Source: Actinoallomurus iriomotensis
Lineage (GTDB): Bacteria; Actinomycetota; Actinomycetes; Streptosporangiales; Streptosporangiaceae
Assembly: GCF_030269445.1 (NCBI RefSeq)
Contig: NZ_BSTJ01000008.1
Span: 434,001 to 498,000, forward strand
Direction of reading: 5' to 3'
DNA length: 64,000 nt
Every line of letters begins with the position of its first letter. Within the stretch, counting starts at the first letter, position 1. This document shows positions 61,055 through 64,000 of this stretch, piece by piece. The notes below the pieces were generated by a model. The model saw nothing but the letters and a program-made list of their open reading frames with translations. It did not search any database and had not been told where the DNA came from. The position numbers and the translations under genes were made by a program.

Positions 61055-63559
61055 GTGAGGATGCCGCGAGGCAGGCTGAAGATCTACTTCGGTTCGGCGC
61101 CGGGCGTCGGCAAGACGTACGCGATGCTCGGCGAGGCGGCACGGCGCCGTGAGCGCGGCACCGACCTGGTCGTCGGCTTCGCCGACCCCCACGGCCGCCC
61201 CCGCACCGCCGCGCTGCTGGACGGCCTGGAGACCGTGCCGCCACGGCACGGCGAGATGGACGTCGACGCGGTGATCGCGCGGGCTCCGCAGGTCGCCTTC
61301 GTCGACGAGATCGCGCACACCAACGCGCCCGGCGCCCGCAACGACAAGCGCTGGCAGGACGTCGAGGAGATCCTCGCCGCCGGCATCGATGTCGTCTCGA
61401 CCGTCAACGTCGAGCACCTGGAGTCGCTGGCCGACGTGGTCGAGCGGATCACGGGCGTGCGCCGGCGCGAGACGGTGCCCGACGAGGTCGTCCGCCGGGC
61501 CGACCAGATCGAGCTGGTCGACATGTCGCCGGAGTCGCTGCGCCGCCGTCTCGCGCACGGCGACGTCTACCCGTCCGAGCGGGTCGACGCGGCGCTGGCG
61601 GACTACTTCCGCGTCGGCAACCTGACCGCGCTGCGCGAGCTGGCCCTGCTGTGGGTCGCCGACCGCGTCGACGACGCCCTCGCGCGCTACCGCGACGAGA
61701 AGGGCATCACCCGCACCTGGGAGGCGCGTGAGCGGATCGTCGTCGCGCTGACCGGCGGTCCGGAGGGCGACACGTTGATCCGGCGCGCCGCGCGGATCGC
61801 CGCCCGCGCCGGCCGCGGTGACCTGGTCGCGGTGCACGTCGCCCGGCTGACCGGCCGGCCGGCCCGGCTCGCCGACGGCTCGCCCGAGGCCCTGGCGCGC
61901 CAGCGCGCCCTGGTCGAGGGCATGGGCGGTTCGTACCACCAGGTGACCGGGGACGACGTGTCCGGGGCGCTGATCGAGTTCGCGCAGGCGGTGAACGCCA
62001 CCCAGATCGTGCTCGGATCCAGCCGCCGCGGCCGATGGCACCAGTACCTCTCCGGTCCCGGCGTGGGCGCGACCGTCGCCGGCCGGTCCGGCGACGTCGA
62101 CGTGCACATCGTCACGCACGACTACGCCGGCAAGGGCCGTGGCCTGGCGACGGTCGCCCGCACCTCGCTGGGGCACCGGCGGCTGACCGCCGGCTGGCTG
62201 CTCGCCGTGTGCGGCCCGCCGGCCCTCACCGGGGTCCTGTCGATCCCGGGGGCGCGGCTGGGCCTGCCCACCGAACTGCTGTTCTTCCTCGCCCTGACCG
62301 TCGGGGTGGCCCTGGTCGGCGGGCTGTGGCCGGCCGTCGTGGCGGCCGTGGCGGGCTTCCTGCTCCTCAACTGGTACTTCACCCCGCCGCTGCACACCCT
62401 GACGGTCGCCGAGCTGGAGAACGGCTTCGCGCTGTTCGTCTTCGTGGCGGTGGCCGTCGCGGTGGCCACCGTGGTCGACCTCGCCGCGCGCCGCAGCTCG
62501 CAGGCCGCGCGGGCGCGCTCGGAGGCGACCACGCTCAGCCTGCTCGCGACGAGCGTCCTGCGGGGCGAGGACGCCCTGCCCGAGCTGCTCGAACGCGTAC
62601 GGGAGACGTTCGGGCTGGCCTCGGTGTCCCTCCTGGAGCGGACCGGCGACACCTGGGAGCGGATCGCCTCCGCCGGCGCCGACCCGTGCGGACGGCCGGA
62701 CGACGCCGACGTCCGCGTGCAGGTCAGCGACACCCTGACGCTGGCGCTGCGCGGCCGGGTGCTGCCCGCCGCGGACCGCCGCGTACTGGCCGCCTTCGCC
62801 TACCAGGCCGCCGCGGCGCTGGACCGGCAGCGGCTCGCCGAGCAGGCGCGCCAGGCCCGTAGCCTCGCCGAGGGCAACAAGATCCGTACGGCCCTGCTCG
62901 CCGCGGTCTCCCACGACCTGCGCACGCCGCTCGCCTCGATCAAGGCCAGTGTCGGCAGCCTGCGCTCGGATGAGGTCCAGTGGGACCCCGCCGACGAGGC
63001 CGAGCTGCTCGCCACGATCGAGGAGTCGGCCGACCGGCTCGACCGGCTGGTCGCCAACCTGCTCGACATGAGCCGCCTGCAGACCGGCGCGGTGAACCCG
63101 CTCACCCGCCCGATGTCGATCGACGAGGTCCTCGCGCCCTCACTGGCCAACGTGCCGGGCGACCAGGTGAAGATCGAGGTCCCCGAGGACCTCTCGCCGG
63201 TCCTGACCGACCCGGGCCTGCTGGAGCGGGCCCTGGCCAACGTCGTGGAGAACGCCGTACGGCACGGCGGCGACGAACCCGTGCGGATCTCGGCGAGTGA
63301 ACACGGCGGCGTGGTGGAGCTGCGGGTCACCGACCGCGGGCCGGGCGTGCCCGACTCGGCCAAGATCCAGATGTTCGAGCCGTTCCAGCGGCTCGGCGAC
63401 CGCCCGCGCGGCGACGGCGTCGGCCTGGGCCTCGCCGTGGCGCGTGGCTTCGCCGAGGCGATCGGCGGCGACCTGCACGCCGAGGACACCCCCGGCGGCG
63501 GGCTGACCATGATCTTCACCCTCCCGGTGGAGGCGCGTGACTCCGAGGAGGGCCTGTGA
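61055..63559 (+). CDS. second KdpD-type sensor kinase
   Basis: 834 residues from a GTG (an ATG two codons later is possible). Same order as the first KdpD: GSAPGVGKTY, DEIAHTN, USP domain with LGSSRRGRW, DUF4118 helices, GAF-like part, His620 in AAVSHDLRTPLAS, and HATPase (LANVVENAVRHGG, GVGLGLAVA). A loop of about eight residues that follows ETVP in the first copy is missing here. It starts 12 bases after the KimA-like gene and overlaps the second regulator, so it could serve that transporter. Divergence from the first copy suggests separate signals. Confidence 0.94.
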   Translation: MRMPRGRLKIYFGSAPGVGKTYAMLGEAARRRERGTDLVVGFADPHGRPRTAALLDGLETVPPRHGEMDVDAVIARAPQVAFVDEIAHTNAPGARNDKRWQDVEEILAAGIDVVSTVNVEHLESLADVVERITGVRRRETVPDEVVRRADQIELVDMSPESLRRRLAHGDVYPSERVDAALADYFRVGNLTALRELALLWVADRVDDALARYRDEKGITRTWEARERIVVALTGGPEGDTLIRRAARIAARAGRGDLVAVHVARLTGRPARLADGSPEALARQRALVEGMGGSYHQVTGDDVSGALIEFAQAVNATQIVLGSSRRGRWHQYLSGPGVGATVAGRSGDVDVHIVTHDYAGKGRGLATVARTSLGHRRLTAGWLLAVCGPPALTGVLSIPGARLGLPTELLFFLALTVGVALVGGLWPAVVAAVAGFLLLNWYFTPPLHTLTVAELENGFALFVFVAVAVAVATVVDLAARRSSQAARARSEATTLSLLATSVLRGEDALPELLERVRETFGLASVSLLERTGDTWERIASAGADPCGRPDDADVRVQVSDTLTLALRGRVLPAADRRVLAAFAYQAAAALDRQRLAEQARQARSLAEGNKIRTALLAAVSHDLRTPLASIKASVGSLRSDEVQWDPADEAELLATIEESADRLDRLVANLLDMSRLQTGAVNPLTRPMSIDEVLAPSLANVPGDQVKIEVPEDLSPVLTDPGLLERALANVVENAVRHGGDEPVRISASEHGGVVELRVTDRGPGVPDSAKIQMFEPFQRLGDRPRGDGVGLGLAVARGFAEAIGGDLHAEDTPGGGLTMIFTLPVEARDSEEGL

Positions 63560-64000
63560 CGAGGGTGCTGGTGGTCGACGACGAGCCGCAGATCGTGCGT
63601 GCGCTGCGCATCAACCTGCGCGCCCGCGGCTACGAGGTGGACGCCGCGCCGGACGGCCGCACCGCCCTGGACCTGGCCGCGCGCCGGCACCCCGACGTGA
63701 TCGTGCTGGACCTCGGACTGCCCGACATGGAGGGGGCCGAGGTGATCAAGGGCCTGCGCGGCTGGACCAGCGTGCCGATCATCGTGCTGACCGCGCGGCA
63801 CGCCTCGGAGGAGAAGGTCGAGATCCTCGACGTCGGCGCGGACGACTACGTGACCAAGCCGTTCGGCATGGACGAGCTGCTGGCCCGGCTGCGCGCCGCC
63901 GTACGCCGATCGCAGCCGCCCGAGGAGGACGCCGTGGTCGTCACCGACGACTTCACCGTCGACCTGGCGGCCAAGAAGGCCACCCGCGACGGCTCGGACG
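63556..64000 (+). CDS. second KdpE-type response regulator, 5' part
   Basis: Begins at a GTG in a GTGA overlap with the second kinase and runs off the window after about 148 codons. The receiver is complete: VVDDEP, Asp52 in IVLDLGLPD, Thr in IVLTAR, Lys in YVTKPFG. The start of the winged-helix domain (TVDLAAKKATRDG) is visible. It is close to the first KdpE in the receiver, so cross-talk is possible. Confidence 0.94.
   Translation, partial: MTRVLVVDDEPQIVRALRINLRARGYEVDAAPDGRTALDLAARRHPDVIVLDLGLPDMEGAEVIKGLRGWTSVPIIVLTARHASEEKVEILDVGADDYVTKPFGMDELLARLRAAVRRSQPPEEDAVVVTDDFTVDLAAKKATRDGSD

Noticed and set aside
59195-62914. Open frame of 1239 codons on the minus strand opposite the KimA and second kinase genes
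   Set aside because: An antisense shadow caused by third-position GC bias; its translation is rich in Arg, Gly, Asp and His with no domain.

Overview
The window is very GC-rich, almost fully coding actinomycete chromosome. SepH, a DUF4193 zinc-ribbon protein, DUF3710 next to dut, DUF4235, a Cys-ended ferrochelatase of the coproporphyrin type, a class A RNase P RNA and a BTAD/AfsR-type regulator all point to a filamentous high-GC Gram-positive. The overall set fits Streptosporangiales (Thermomonosporaceae-like) better than Streptomyces, but the genus cannot be fixed by reading alone. No tRNA, rRNA, CRISPR array, phage or insertion sequence was seen.

Layout. 1-5.6 kb: 3' part of a bifunctional RNase H/phosphatase gene, rnpB, an orphan Imm21-type immunity gene, small Cys-rich ORF remnants, a membrane-anchored low-complexity protein and a PEBP-type lipoprotein. 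5.7-14 kb: a MarR regulator divergent from a large AfsR-like regulator, then two leftward ABC exporter operons, the second headed by its own HTH regulator. 14-24 kb: sepH, an aldonolactone-oxidase-like flavoenzyme, a 16-bp tandem repeat array, a lytic transglycosylase, ferrochelatase, an inositol monophosphatase family enzyme, a two-component pair and a secreted GH18 chitinase. 24.8-29.2 kb: two adjacent receptor Ser/Thr kinases, one fused to an extracellular oligopeptide-binding domain. 29.5-35 kb: DUF4193, an EcsC-like protein, DUF4235, a short archaeal-like ValS and a serine beta-lactamase-fold hydrolase.

35-38 kb: a leftward, mostly ATGA-coupled operon with a MauE-type membrane redox protein, a membrane-anchored CxxC thioredoxin-like protein, a Tat-exported protein with ten cysteines, and a membrane protein gene broken by an in-frame TGA. 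I infer a dedicated oxidative-folding and export system for an undescribed disulfide-rich protein. 38-45 kb: AI-2E-family transporter, dut, DUF3710, Uma2 nuclease, YeiH exporter with divergent LysR regulator, and a CobW GTPase. The LysR/CobW 3'-3' junction has been duplicated in tandem. 45-50 kb: a Tat-exported GH116 enzyme with an inserted beta-sandwich domain and two adjacent perfect operator palindromes upstream, then a beta-propeller lipoprotein-like protein.

50.3-64 kb: a potassium island. Helically phased GNTAA repeats precede a small membrane protein, a 27-residue membrane peptide, kdpF, kdpA, kdpB, an enlarged cysteine-containing kdpC, kdpD, kdpE, a KimA-like K+ transporter, then a second kdpD and a second kdpE that runs off the end. 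Nearly all genes overlap by a few bases, so this looks like one co-expressed K+ homeostasis unit with two sensor/regulator pairs and two unrelated K+ uptake systems.
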